Source: Brienomyrus brachyistius (taxonomy: Eukaryota; Chordata; Actinopteri; Osteoglossiformes; Mormyridae). From it: 64,000 nt of DNA. The position numbers and the translations under genes are program-made. Below are positions 26,128-39,579 of the stretch, piece by piece. The notes beneath the pieces were generated by a model. That model was not told the DNA's origin, searched no databases, and saw nothing but the letters and a program-made list of their open reading frames with translations. The stretch covers positions 24,134,289 to 24,198,288 of the forward strand of contig NC_064548.1 in the NCBI RefSeq assembly GCF_023856365.1. The letters are read 5' to 3'. The first letter of the stretch is position 1, and each line of letters opens with the position of its first letter.

Positions 26128-26352
26128 CCCTCCCCATGTAGCGTGAGTTTCCTCTGCGTTTTCCAGCTTCCCCTGCGTTCCAAATACATGCCAGTAGGTT
26201 TAACTGGCTTCTCCAAATTGCCTGTAATTATGTGTGTGTCCCGCAATGGACTGGCATCCCATCCCTTGTAGCCTATGCTGTCTTGGTTACCCTCCAGGTT
26301 CCCTGCTACCCTGACTAGGATAAGTGGTGAAGAGATGCATGGATGGATGGAT
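26128..26352 (+). repeat. Degraded L2-like LINE tail
   Basis: The words TCCCCATGTAGCGTGAGTTT, CAATGGACTGGCATCCCATC and GACTAGGATAAGTGGTGAAG, then GGATGGATGGATG, follow the same order as the copy at 10573-10845 but are more diverged. Confidence 0.6.
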
Positions 26353-28073
26353 GCATGCCCATGCCCCCTTACAGTGGGACATTCAACTTCACTGAATCCG
26401 GCAGTAGTGGAAGCTGCACCCGTTTGCCAAGAAGCTCATTGGCTCCCACTTCACACAGCGTACACGTGAGTGCAGGTCCACCTGCTCTCCAAATGTCAGG
26501 GGCCACGAGGGCCCGTCCGGGGCCCCTCTGCTCTCTGCGCGGCAGGTCCCATCGCTACATCTCTTTGCCGTGGCTCAGCCTCCTTCTGCAGCCACTGGAG
26601 CAATTTATCGGCTCTGCCTGTTTTTCAGAGATCATGTGACCTCCTATCTGCTTTTTTTTCCAGTCTCAGTCTCTCAGTCTCAGTCTCTCTCTGTCGGCCC
26701 ATGCCACCTGCCTGGCACAGACGCTCCAGGTTTTGGCTCCTTCTGCTCCTGTCGCAACGATGGCAGACAAAAATAAAACGGAACACACAGGTGTAACAAA
26801 TAAGCCACGTCGGACACAACCCGTGCGAGGCGGGGGGGTGGGTGAGGGTAGAGGGAGGCGACAGAAGGTGGGGAGGAGACACGAGCAGTGAGGATATGGC
26901 GTGCCAATAACATCGATCGCCAGTGAAGTCCTGCTTCATTTGTGTGAGTAATGTGAATATAATGATCTGTTATTGACTCTGGCCCTCCAACAAATCAGAC
27001 AGAGGGACAGAAACCAATCAGCGAGCAATAAGATAATGTTTCATTGTCTGTTGAATTATCCCGCCAAACAATGCGCAATCAATTCCAGCCCGATTGCCTC
27101 TATCAGTCTTTTTGCAATTCTCCGTGTTCCTGAGTCCGTCAGGGGTGACTTCATTACCCAGACTCCTGATATGTAAGGACCATCAGAAATAATGTCGAGA
27201 CGAGCCCAGGCAGACTCACATTACCTCCTGTCAGCTTGGCGAGGGACGTGGTCCTTCAGCCTGATGGACATGCGACACAGACATGGAAGTACGGACTTCG
27301 CTGTACTTGGCGCACATGATGATAGAACTGGAATTCTTGAAGATTATGTGACCCCTGAGGATGCCTCATACAGACAGACTAATGACGATGCGTCCTGAGG
27401 ACGTCCTGCAGCCAAAACGCATTTCTGCTATTCTTTCATTCCTGTCCCCAGTTCGCTAGTCTTTGAGTTTGGCCCCCTCCTCCCATTAGGCCAAGAGACT
27501 CAGGTGAAGGCCGGATTCTTTGCCGTCTTCCCTCCACATCTGCTAGCCCCCTCAGGGCCCGCAACAGGTCGGCAGAGAGGCGCAGCCCCCTGGACAGCTG
27601 GCAGAAGCTTACGTGTGGCATTAGCAACAGACGGACACATGGAGCGGCAAGCGAGCCAGGACTAGCTTCCAGGGGGACGATATGCTAATGGTGTATCAGG
27701 CGTTTGCAGCAGGAGCGCCGCGAGCCAGCCGGCCTGCCCAGGGAGCACGGCGGCAGCTGTTCGGAATTTACAGAACGCTTATTCGCACGCCGCGGAGAGG
27801 CCCACAGAATAATGAAAACGTATTTCTGCAAATGCGAGAAAGACGTGCAAATGTGTTTATCTTAGCGGCATTAGCATGATTAAACCCCAGTCATATTAAT
27901 CTGTTATTTAGTCTTGCACATTGCACGTAACCCCACGCTGACGCATTAATATGGGGAAATAAATCTTTCTCCAGGTGGCCTGTCATCTGCAGTTGTTATA
28001 AATAGGCGTTACAGCCGTTTGATACATCAGATCATGTCCAGCCTTGAGGCTGTCCTGCTCTTGTTGTTTTTGC
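26353..28073. other. No gene seen
   Basis: Mixed sequence without exon signals. From 27.86 to 28.03 kb an AT-rich part with TATAAATAGG (near 28000) looks promoter-like, but the only frame after it runs into a MITE. Confidence 0.4.
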
Positions 28074-28268
28074 TACACTCTGGATTCAAAGGAACATCCT
28101 CAAGGTGCACACAACATCAATGGTACAATAATGTTCCTCATAGTCCATTTCTGTATCTTAAAAGGTATAGTTACCTAGAGCTATAGGGTACAATTGGCAG
28201 ACGCTTGAGGGTACAGCCCCAGTGAACAGAGAAGATATAAATTGGTACTTTTTTTTCCTGACAGTGTA
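28074..28268. mobile_element. Candidate MITE with TACACT...AGTGTA ends
   Basis: A 195-bp non-coding stretch bounded by TACACTCTGGATTCAAAGGA and TACTTTTTTTTCCTGACAGTGTA-type ends, with inner words GGGTACAATTGG and GGGTACAGCCCCAGTGAACA. I recognise these from dispersed teleost repeats. The terminal repeat is short and imperfect. Confidence 0.5.
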
Positions 28269-28904
28269 ATGTCTCCTGAGACTGACGTCTTGCTCAGAGA
28301 GAGCGCAGGTACTCAACACATGCACCCTCCCCGCATGTGCAAAAATGAGTCTTTCTATAGACACAGCACACTGTCATCCACCGAGGGAGAAGCAGCTGCC
28401 CCCGACTGAGCTCACGGGCTCTTGGTCATTGGTGGCCTGACAGATCAGAGGTGAAGCGCTTTACCGCGACTGTGTCTAGCAGAGACCCACGGCCAGGGAC
28501 CAGAGGCTCGCCACTAGTGGACGCCATTTTTGTGCTCATATGCGTCAGGCTGCCGAGGCGTGACAGCTAGGCGTGCGAAATGAAAATTACAAGCTTCATT
28601 CTTTCAAGCAAGATTAATCAGCAGCTAGCAGCTAAAGAACTCAATCAATCGGCAAATGAGGCAAATGTGGAGGTTTTAGTTGGACAGCTAAACAGCTAGA
28701 GGGATTTTCCAGCTTTTTTGTAGTTCAGGGTGGCAGTTTTACCAGCTATTAGGCTCGCTGATCGGTGTCGTTCTTAACGAAGAGTGCTTTGAAGACATGG
28801 AGGGACAACAAGACCCTCTGTCAGACTTGCCAAAGCAAACCAGAGACGAATATTTTACTGTTGGATTCATCATTTTGAAAAAAAGCTGATGAGCCACCCA
28901 GCCA

Positions 28905-29757
28905 GCAAAAGGAGCTCAGCCTGAGGGCAGGCCTACAGACTCCAGGACTGAGCTACCAGCCAGCAAAAGGAGCTCAGCCTGAGGGCAGGCCTACAGACTC
29001 CAGGGCTGAGCTACCAGCCAGCAAAAGGAGCTCAGCCAGAGGGCAGGCCTACAGACTCCAGGACTGAGCTACCAGCCAGCAAAAGGAGCTCAGCCTGAGA
29101 GCAGGCCTACAGACTCCAGGACTGAGCTACCAGCCAGCAAAAGGAGCTCAGCTTGAGGGCAGGCCTATAGACTCCAGGACTGAGGTACCAGCCAGCAAAA
29201 GGAGCTCAGCCAGAGGGCAGGCCTACAGACTCCAGGGCTGAGCTACCAGCCAGCAAAAGGAGCTCAGCCTGAGGGCAGGCCTACAGACTCCAGGGCTGAG
29301 CTACCAGCCAGCAAAAGGAGCTCAGCCAGAGGGCAGTTCTACAGACTCCAGGACTGAGCTACCAGCCAGCAAAAGGAGCTCAGCCTGAGAGCAGCCTACA
29401 GACTCCAGGACTGAGCCACCCAGCCAGCAAAAGGAGCTCAGCCTGAGGGCAGGCCTACAGACTCCAGGACTGAGCTACCAGCCAGCAAAAGGAGCTCAGC
29501 TAGAGGGCAGGCCTACAGACTCCAGGGCTGAGCTACCAGCCAGCAAAAGGAGCTCAGCTAGAGGGCAGGCCTACAGACTCCAGGACTGAGCTACCAGCCA
29601 GCAAAAGGAGCTCAGCTGGAGGGCAGGCCTACAGACTCCAGGACTGAGCTACCAGCCAGCAAAAGGAGCTCAACCTGAGAGCAGGCCTACAGACTCCAGG
29701 GCTGAGCTACCAGCCAGCAAAAGGAGCTCAGCCAGAGGGCAGGCCTACAGACTCCAG
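28905..29757. repeat. 58-bp minisatellite, about 15 copies
   Basis: The unit runs CCAGCCAGCAAAAGGAGCTC, AGCCTGAGGGCAGGCCTACA, GACTCCAGGACTGAGCTA. Copies differ at a few positions (CCTGAGGG/CCAGAGGG/CTAGAGGG; GGACTG/GGGCTG). It contains SacI-type GAGCTC and StuI-type AGGCCT in nearly every unit. Confidence 0.95.
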
Positions 29758-32700
29758 GGCAGTGCCAGACAGCAAAGGGTACACCTTGACTGGGATGCTC
29801 ATGCACTGTAGGGCACACACATGCACGCACTCACAACACACTACAGGCAATTTAGCAACTTTAGATGTGTGACATGAGGAGATTATACAACCTCCACAGA
29901 CCATGAAGGTGAGAACCAGCATGCCACCATCAAACAATTATAGGTATTATAATTATGGTAAAAGACTTCAAAATACAACGGGTATCACGGTGTCCTCAGC
30001 TTCAGTTTCTATGGTTTCAGTTACCCACAGTCAACCGCGGTACAAAAATATTAAATAATATTAAATTAACTGATTAAACTGTATCATGTGTATGTTTATA
30101 TAGGGTTAGAACTATCTGTGGTTTCTATACCTGCCCGTCCTATTTAGGGTTACAAGGACAAGGCAGGGAACAACCCAGGATGGAGGACCGACCCATCACT
30201 GGGCGCACTCACCAGCGGGCAATTTGGTAACTCCAATTAACCTCAACATGTTTTCAGACTGTGGGGGGACACCAGAGTACTTGGAGGAAACCCCATGGTG
30301 ACAGGAGGAGAACATGCAAACTCCACACTCTACACATGGAGTCACGGCAGAGACTCAAACTGAAATGAAGAGATAGTGGATTTTCAAGCAGATCGATATG
30401 AGATCCAGGTGCAAACTCTTCACTCTCCTCCGTTTTGCCGCACAGTTCAGCTCCCCAGCCACGGGATATGACATCATCATAGCCTCAGTCCTCTGTCCCT
30501 CCCGTGGGGGGACTGTGCTGCCATGATTTCACAGCGCCTGCGGTGCGAATCCTCTTCTCACGACTAATGAGGCTCCTTTTCAGATTACAGTCAGCCTGGC
30601 GGCCTCCGATCTCCTGACGGGCCCAGCGGTGCGGCTATGTCAGGCCCCGTTCAGCAAGTGGGAAACGGCTGTTGTACCACAGAGTCTGTGGAATGCTACA
30701 CCCTCCGCTTGTTCTGTTTCACACAATATGCTTAAAAACTGCCAGAAATAAACAGATAAAGAGCCTCCCAGAGGGAATCTGTGGTCTGTGCCTAAATCCC
30801 AGGCTGGGGGGGAGTCTTTCGAAGGAACCCAAGAGAAAGCATGAGGTTGTCAACAAACATAAGCCAGCTGGAAAGAAGTAAAAGCCTTACTAGGGTCGAC
30901 TAAAAGAGAGAGACCCCTCTACACTTATTAAAAAAGATACACTCTCCAGAAAGCAAACCGAATTTACGATTTAACCATCCAGTCCCACCTTACAACTGAT
31001 CCTTGTTTTTGTTTTGAGAGGAGAAATTCGATACACACAAAGGATGACGAACAGTAAATTAAAGGAATTGATAGTGTTTTGATTGATCCTAATTTCTCCC
31101 ATGCTATTCCTCAGACTGGCAGCCTCTCATAGACATATCCTATCGAAACAGGTGAACAATGTCAGCTACAGAGACTGCGGCTGCCCGACCAGCTCTCATA
31201 CCCGCCTCACATAATTACACTATCAATCAAGCTGCATCCCGCCTCAGATAAGATAAGAGGCCGCTTCCGAAAATCTGCGGGACTGTGAGCAGAGCCATTA
31301 ACACCTCTGTGCGTGTGTGTGTGTGTATCTGTGTGTATGTGTGTGTGCGTGTTTGTCTGCTGAACAGCGTTCCCACGCTTTCACGCTTTATCAACCCGTA
31401 TCAGACTGTTTTGTCTTAAAAAGGGCGTCTCAGTCTGTTTGGTTTGAACCTCCGTCACCCGTGTGGGACAAACAGGAAATAGGATGTGAGGAATGAAATG
31501 AAAAATAAACAGGCCAGTCACGCCTGAACCCCCCCCCCCCCCCCCCCCCCGCCAGGACTATGAGGTTTTCCTCAGAAGACGAAGAGAGGTGTGACAGTCT
31601 CTTTTTATCTCCGCTTTGTTTAAATGATATCTGAGGGGAACAAAATAGAAAAGAGTCCCCATCGAACACGGGACCATTATTGCGATTATTTGCCACTGGC
31701 TGCCTCCGTATGTCATTGGCTGACCGGGGAGGCAGGGTGGCCCCGCCCCATCCACACCCGACGCTTCCAAGGATCTCTGCTATTCAGCCAAAATGGACTT
31801 TGATGGCTTGCTTTTGCTTCCAGGCTCACCTGTGTGAAGGGGCTTGCAGATAGTAAATAGCCGAGAACAAATCTGCAGTGAATAACAGAGAATAAGAAGT
31901 GAGACCAAGTCCGTCGGGGTCGGGTCGCTGAGCAGAGGCGGGTAATGAGCTTGCGGTAAGTGCGGCACACACGCCGGGCCGAATAGCCACAGCGGGCGGC
32001 CCGGTAAATCCGATGGTAACGTTTCCATGGTCATCTCCATGGCGACCAGGTGGGAGGTTGTCACGCTGGGCTGCTTTATGCCATCGACATCGGTGCTGCC
32101 CCTTCTCCTACAACCTGTTGGGAAAGCGTATATATGAAGACCCTCTCACAAGACTGCAGAGATGCAGGTTTCTAAAGGTCCATTTCAATAGATGGCGCTG
32201 TGAGAAGATCACTGGCTGGCTGTGCCTTTTCTGATTGGCTAGCAGTAAATGTTACTAAATGTAAATGTTAGTGAATGTCTCCACTCACCTTCCAGCCACT
32301 TATCCTGGATGGGATGGCAGTCCAGTACAGAGCAGCTAAGAAACACCACTTCATGTATAGCGCACAATTTTTTTGGCTGTAGAGGTTGAAACTACTGGTG
32401 TACCAGTTCTGAAACCGAAACTGAAACTGCGATACAGACGTTCACGATCCCATGTCAGGGTTCTGGAAAACAGAACCACGATACACCCCCAACCAGTAAT
32501 AGCCTGTTCAGCTCTCAATTACATTACTAAACTTACAAAAATATTTTTTCATATCACAATTAATGCTATAACATGTGTAAATCACAAAATTATTATTCTA
32601 TTTAAAGTTAGGGCAAGTTGAATATTTTGTAAATTTCACATATTACATCTATTTTATGGCATGTCACGTGACTATTTTCATCCAACCATTGTACTGACAA

Positions 32701-35150
32701 TGTGAGGGTTATGGGTTTAAATCCCTGCTAGTGCTCATAGACCATAACCCTTTCCTCTACTGTAAGTTAGATAAATAACCAAAGAGAGATTTAAATGCTT
32801 GAAATGATGTAGACATCGTACAGATTTGTATCAGAGGTGCATTTCCTACATGTACAAAAGTAAAAGCTGCCAGAAACATCTCATGACTCAGGAATGATCT
32901 GGAACCACCTGCATCTGGGGTGGCTAACCTGCCCCATGGAGGGTCAGGGCAGGGGTGGCTTTTTGGGATGACCTCTCAATCAGCCAGTTATTGTGGGTCT
33001 CCAGGACTGGAGTTGAGAACCACTGTTTAATCACTGGCTGATTGAGAGGTCATCCCAAAAAGCCACCCCCCCGCACCAGCCTTTCATGGAATGGGTTCCC
33101 CACCTCTGACATTCATAGTAGAGAGGGGGACCAGGGCCACTTGTGCAGAGACTGCATGTTCTCTGCATGCTTGCATGGGTTCCCCTCAGGTTCTCTGCCT
33201 TCCTCTGATGACCCTGCAAGGCATGTAGTGCTTAAACTGCCCCTAGCATGCATTTAAATCAGCGAGGCATCCATGAGCGCCCCCCCCCCCCCCCCCCATG
33301 ACTCATCATCCTAAGAGAACATGTGGCCTCGGCTGTCTAGACCGCGGATAGACGGGCCGCAGCAGGATGCAGACCGCCTGCAATCGAGGGCTTCTCTCCT
33401 TGCCACTCATCACCATGACAGGCTAAGAGGACTCCTCAAATGGAGGAGGGGGAGACACAGCTGTGGACTGCATCACTGCGAGGTAACCCTGGCGAACATC
33501 TGGCTGAGAAAAAACCCAGAAGAGCAAAACAATAAAATGACAAAACGAGTGTCAGAAAGTTGAAAGTGCTTTAGGTTGGGAAGGATCCGTTTTGAAGCAG
33601 CCGTTTCTCTCAGAGCGTGAAGACCTCAGGCATCTCATCACCAGCAGCTGTTTACTGTAACCACGGAAAATGAAGGGCGATTTTCAGAAGTTTAGGAGAC
33701 TCTCTGGCAGACGGTCACATTTTATTGGGTCCAACAGAGAAGGTAGAGAATTTGGAACTGTTTCAGCACAGATCACGGTTCCACCGGGTCCGGCAGAGGA
33801 GATGGAGAGCCTCGGGCGATGACCACGAACCGAACGTTCCTGCGGGGCTTGTGCTGGGGAGGTCCTCACCGCCGCCCGTTCTGGTCACATCATTTGCTTA
33901 ACTCCACCTTAATTAATCCCACAGTGATTAATTGAGGGACGGGAGGGTAGGCTTTCGGATTTCTGTGAAATACTGTCGTCTTTCACAAAGTAGGCTGTGT
34001 GCCAACGGCCTGTTTGAATCAGTATGCTTGAGATAAACGTTGACAGTCTACACAGAATGATCTGGAAACTTTTTAATAAAAGAAGAGAACCGCTGTCAAG
34101 GACAAACATTTAGTGAATATAAACTTTTTCGAATTACTGTGACTGAGCCTTGGAAACTTAAATTTAATTGCTGCAGATGCCAGCTAGATCTTGTTTAGTC
34201 TGTGATATTTTATTCTGATCTGAAGTAAATGCATAAGCATTAATCAGGAATGACATGGATGTCACATCGTCAAAATCCTTTAGGAAGCATTGGGTAGTGG
34301 GTAGAAATATAAAACCAGGCAGATTTAAGATAAGTTCATCCGAGAGAGACCAATATCCAGGGAAGCCTCAGCCATTCTGAGCACCAGAGCCTCTTCTAAC
34401 CACATGACACAAGGGTTCCTGGGAGTTCCCCAAAACTCAGGAGTTCTCTCCATGCTGAGTCAGGTGAATCGCTGTGGACGATAGTCAGCCATATTTCATC
34501 CACAAACACCCTCAACAATCAGACGGGCCCATCAGACCCCGTCCAGAGCTTCCGGTTGGTATAATCAGGAAAAGAATTACCCTCATAGGTCCAGAATGAA
34601 GGGCAGAGTGTGTGGGAGACCTTGATCTTCTACACATTAGTCAATGGCAAGCCTTTATAATTCACGTTTAGTTGTAAGCAACTGGACAAGCAGGCCTTGT
34701 GCATTGTGGGATAATCAAGGCGCAACGCTGGTGGCTCGTTATCTTAATTAGTCGACTCCCATGAAGAAGGAAACAGAAACAGAGGCCTTCTGTGTGCAGA
34801 GCCGCTGAAGAGTGGCAGACAGCGTAACGCATGCGACGAGCGCATTCCGCATTGCAGAGGACCAGTCTGGCTGCCCTGCGAGACAGAGGGAAAACGCACA
34901 GCCCTGCCACACGCCGAATAAAATGCTTAACTCTCATTTCCAAGTGAACCACACAAGCCAAAGCGAGAACAAAGGGATACCTCAGGGCGTCTTTACGTAA
35001 ATACAGAGGGTAGCATGGTTCCTCACTGGCCACCTCGCGGAGTTAATCCTCTGAGCTGTAAAACCCTAGGGGCAAGTGGGATGTTGGGGGCGTTTGGAGG
35101 TACAAGGTGAAACCAAAAACTGGAGACCCCCAGTGTATAAGTATACTTTC
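29758..35150. other. No gene seen; scattered repeats
   Basis: It holds LINE-tail remnants at 30148-30328 (-) and 33140-33245 (+), a 22-C run at 31529-31550, a TG-rich tract near 31310-31350, and the perfect hairpin at 32952-33069. The interval 31.1-31.3 kb looks single-copy, with a double GATA motif (AGATAAGATAAG). No exon chain is seen. Confidence 0.45.
32952..33069. repeat. Perfect 37-bp-arm inverted repeat (hairpin)
   Basis: The left arm 32952-32988 and right arm 33033-33069 are exact reverse complements over 37 bases, separated by 44 bases. The arms begin GGGGTGGCTTTTTGGGATGA. The spacer includes CTCCAGGACTGGAGTTGAGA, a word seen in dispersed vertebrate repeats. Confidence 0.9.
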
Positions 35151-35154
35151 AGGC

Positions 35155-35325
35155 TGTGAGCAGACCCCCAGCCTGTGTACAGACCCTTAGCATGTGAGCA
35201 GGCCCCCGGCCTGTGAGCAGACTTCCAGCCTGTGAGTTGACCCCCTGTCTGTGAGTGGACCCTGACCTGTGAGCTGACACCCTGTCTGTGAGCGGACCCC
35301 CTGTCTGTGAGTGGACTCTGACAAT
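35155..35325. repeat. Short minisatellite, about 22-bp unit
   Basis: Eight or so imperfect units of the kind CTGTGAGCAGACCCCCAGC / CTGTGAGTGGACCCCCTGT. Confidence 0.75.
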
Positions 35326-35578
35326 CAGTAGGCTGCATCTTCTTGTGACCATTTTCTACAGATGGGACTGTGTCAGCACAAGCTCCTGCTCCAGGGTTAA
35401 CAAGCACCAAATGTGTTCGAGAACCTTCTGCAAGAGGGCACTGCTGTAGGTCTTGTAGAACAGTGGCTGGGGGCCAGGGAGGTCTGCATATGAGTCTGGC
35501 TGTCATACCTCATACTGACCAATCAGTATAATAATAAAGGTCATTGCCATGTGAAAAACAATGAAACGATGTGTGGCT

Positions 35579-35976
35579 AACATGACTATGGCATCTATTG
35601 ACATGACTATGGCATCTATTGACATGACTATGGCATCTATTGACATGACTATGGCATCTATTGACATGACTATGGCCTCTATTGACATGACTATGGCATC
35701 TATTGACATGACTATGGCATCTATTGACATGGCTATGGCCTCTATTGACATGACTATGGTATCTATTGACATGACTATGGTATCTATTGACATGACTATG
35801 GCATCTATTGACATGGCTATGGCATCTATTGACATGACTATGGCATCTATTGACATGGCTATGGTATCTATTGACATGACTATGGCATCTATTGACATGA
35901 CTATGGCCTCTATTGACATGACTATGGCATCTATTGACATGGCTATGGTATCTATTGACATGACTATGGCATCTAT
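35579..35976. repeat. 21-bp minisatellite, about 19 copies
   Basis: Unit ATGACTATGGCATCTATTGAC, with variants GCCTCT, GTATCT and ATGGCTATGG. Because 21 is a multiple of three, both strands stay open (MTMASID on +, MSIDAIV and HSHVNRC on -). These are repeat translations. Confidence 0.95.
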
Positions 35977-36844
35977 TAGTCTGTTGTTGTCCCATTGGAG
36001 GGGATTCTGGTGAAGAGACACTTAATGCTGGTTACAAAAAAACCTAAATGTGTGAACTCTGGACATCAATGTCGATTTAAGCGCACAAAGCCAGCAGGTT
36101 TGGTCTGAGCCCAACACAGCTGACCTCAGGTCTTCAGACAAGATATTTCTGAGAGACTGTGAGTCCAGCGGCTGCCAGGGAGGAGAAGATCAGGGCCCAT
36201 CTAAGAGATCCATCCGGGCCCCGATGATCATTTTATCATGGCAGGACTAGGCGGACTGTGTAGGAAGTGGGAGAGGCTTGGGGGTAGGGAGGCACACGAT
36301 TTGGGCTATACCACTTTGGGTGGGGGACAGCGAGCTGGGAGCTGGGCTATACCACTTAGGGTGGGGGACAGCAGCTGGGAGCCGGGCTATACCACATGTG
36401 GCAGGGCATTGTTGGGAAAAGTTGTTTCTCACTTTCTGGGAAAGTTTCCTTGCACTGCATCCCTGTGCAGTGCATTGATGACGATTTATCATAATGTCAC
36501 GGCCTGTGCAGAATCCTTCGCACTTGGCTGGCTTATTGGAGCAGCGGGGAACAATATTAATCTGAGGGCTAATGGCGGCTGACCGGAGGAGGGGGGGCAT
36601 TTAGGGGCCGGCTGGCTTCATCGGGAACGAAGCAGCCCGGCAGGTACAGAGCCACGAGGTGAGACGAAAGTTACTGCGTGACTCAGGGATAAAGGAAACC
36701 GTCTGTGTGTTTATACGTTATGTGTGTATGAATCTGCGTGTGAGCAGGGCAGTCGAGGAGTGAGTGTTTGTGCTCTTTGTTTGCTTTCGCTGTTGTGTAT
36801 GTGAGTCTGTATCTGTCTCCTGTGAGAGTCAGTGTATGTGTTTG

Positions 36845-36871
36845 AGTGTGTGTGTGTGTGTGTGTGTGTGT
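36845..36871. repeat. (TG)n microsatellite
   Basis: About thirteen TG dinucleotides in a longer TG/TCTG-rich stretch (36700-36900). Confidence 0.9.
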
Positions 36872-37699
36872 GCACGTGTGTGACTGAGTGAGTGTTCCCA
36901 TGGCATCACAGCCCTTATCAGAGCAACCTCTTCGGCACCCCTGTGTGGCTTGCAGAGGCGATTTTCCACAGCAGATGCCCCCTATTTAATTTGAAGGAAG
37001 CAGCACTCAAGCAGCTCTTACCTCTTAAAGTGACAGTGGCATTTAATGGGAGAGTGGGGGGGGGGGGGGGGCAGGGATGGCTACCTAATTCTGCGTGACT
37101 CCTCTGATTTGTGTGGAATTGAAGGTGGTGCCGTCATCTGCGGTCGTATGAGTCTGCATGTTCCTGCACAGCGGTCTGTCCGCATTTGCTACCCCTTCCC
37201 CCTGTAGCTGAGTAGAGAACAGCAATAAAATGTCTTTTCATGGGAAATTTAAGAATCCCGCCCCACCCACCCCCAGCTGTCCTAATAAGGTGGAGTGTTT
37301 CAGAACTGTTAATGTAAAAAAAAAAATTCGAAATGGTCTATCAAAAAAAGCTGCTATTAGAAAACAGAGATATTCATGACTTGTTTCACTTTGTAGAAGA
37401 GTCAGGCATAGCAGTAGGTCAGGATTATAGCTGGGAGAGCAGAGTTCATCCGCACTCTCTGAGTCAGAGCCACTGATAATCGCTCTGTGTATTTATTTGT
37501 ATGTACAGTGCACTGAAATGTCGGCCTGATTTGAAAATCCTCATTAGCATTTTGATTAAATCCATAGTGCTCGAGCGCACCAAGGACGGGAAGGTGGGTG
37601 GGGCTGATCCCAGGTCAGAGTCACTGCAAGACATACCCCACCCCCCCATTCACACATCTGCTCAGACACAGATTAAACTGTTGATATGGATCAAGAGGG

Positions 37700-38430
37700 T
37701 CAAACAGTGATGATGGACAGTGATGATGCATACTTTAGACTTTAATGATGGACAGCAATGATGAACACTGGACTTTAATGATGCACAGTAATGATGGACA
37801 GTAATGATGTACAGTGATGAAGGACATTGGACTTTAATGATGCACAGTAATGATGGACAGTGATGATGAACAGTAATGATGAACACTGGACTTTAATGAT
37901 GCACAGTAATGATGGACAGTGATGATGAACAGTGATGAAGGACATTGGACTTTAATGATGCACAGTAATGATGGACAGTGATGATGAACAGTAATAATGA
38001 ACACTGGACTTTAATGATGCACAGTAATGATGTACAGTGATGAAGGACACTCGACTTTAATGATGCACAGTAATGATGGACAGTGATGATAAACAGTGAT
38101 GAAGGACACTGGACTTTAATGATGAACAGTAATGATGTACAGTGATGAAGGACATTCGACTTTAATGATGCACAGTAATGATGGACAGTGATGATGAACA
38201 GTGATGAAGGACACTGGACTTTAATGATGCACAGTAATGATGGACAGTGATGATGAACAGTGATGAAGGACACTGGACTTTAATGATGCACAGAAATGAT
38301 GGACAGTGATGATGCACAGTGATGGTGGACAGTAATGATGGACACTGGACTTTAATGATGCACAGTAATTATGCACAGTGATGATGCACAGTAATGTTGG
38401 ACACTTTGGACTTTAATGATGGACAGTCCT
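37700..38430. repeat. Minisatellite with 59-bp higher-order unit
   Basis: The basic blocks are ACAGTAATGATGG and ACAGTGATGATGA, assembled into a roughly 59-bp unit that ends in GGACACTGGACTTTAATGAT. The minus strand is open through much of it (SSLFIITVHHYC type frames). Confidence 0.9.
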
Positions 38431-39550
38431 TGTGTGTAGCAGTATGAGAAACCCTCTAGCACCTGGTCGCGTCCTGGTCCCTTCAGAAATAACAGCCGCA
38501 GTAACCCAGTGCCATTGCCAGCTGATTACGCTTTTTAAAGGAGTTCTTTTGTCTCCGGAAAGAGCGCAAACAGCTCACCACATAATTACAGCCATACAGC
38601 TGCTACAGAATCACAGCAACAGCCTGTGTGCTTGTCCTTCTGTGACTCCAGTCCGTCTGGGGTTTTGTAATAGGAATCTGATACTATTACAATATAAAAA
38701 ATGTAACTGATCCTACTGGATAGTATTTCAGTCCAGAGAAATGTAAGCATTTCGATCCAAAGCTCATGGACAACAGCACAGATTTATCTGAAGATGATTT
38801 AAAACTCAGTGTGTGGAGAAATTGAAAAAAATGTCAAAGCGTTCTCATATATATTCCATGCAAAAATCCTACAAATATAGTGTTTGTTGAAAACAGATGT
38901 AGTACCCTAAGGGATTTAAGTAGGTTTAGCTGAATCTTGGACACAAACCTCTAGGTTCTGTGTTTGGGAAAACGTCCTAAGCCCCAAGCAGGTTGGAAAG
39001 AGGCATCACACTCACAAACCCCAGACTCCAAGCACAGAGCTTTCAGAGCATCATCTCCTGACCAATGACGTGAGCAGGCAGTGCGGGGGTCACTGGTGAT
39101 GTCAGACCTGTGTTCGGAGGCGGTGACACCGGTCTGTGCCGTTCCCTGCTGTTTACTTATGAGTTGACACAGAGGCAGATATTTTCCTCCAAATTCTTAC
39201 TTCTATGGGCTCTGAGCAAAAACAGAGATATAGGTCCACTCTCCATCTGGGCTGCTTTGGCATGAAGAAACTCATTTCGATTAATCTTAGCACATTCTCC
39301 AATTCAGAGGTCATTTCTTAGGGGCGGAGTGCCAAAAGACCGGTAACACTGCGAAGAGGATAAGCATTTTGCCAAGGGTAAAAGTTAAAATACAAGTAAA
39401 ACATAAGCCTTACAGGTCTGACTACACGCGGATAGAAAGGGCAAGAGTGAGCAGGGGTGTGACGGTGATGGGGTGAAGTGGTAGGGTATCAGTACTGAAG
39501 GAGGAGGTGGGAGGGCCAAGTATGCTGAGGGTGATGGTCCATCTCAGGGA
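38431..39550. other. No gene seen
   Basis: Plain sequence between two minisatellites, with no exon or repeat identified. Confidence 0.4.
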
Positions 39551-39579
39551 GATAGATATGTGTCACACCTATCGAGGAG

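Noticed and set aside
28034..28186. 50-codon frame beginning MSSLEAVLLLLFLLHSG, signal-peptide-like, about 35 bases after TATAAATAGG
   Set aside because: Its second half is the MITE at 28074-28268, there is no known family, and the frame is short. Chance is more likely, though a TATA box so close is curious.
35503..36021. Frames of 150-172 codons on both strands
   Set aside because: 21-bp repeat translation.
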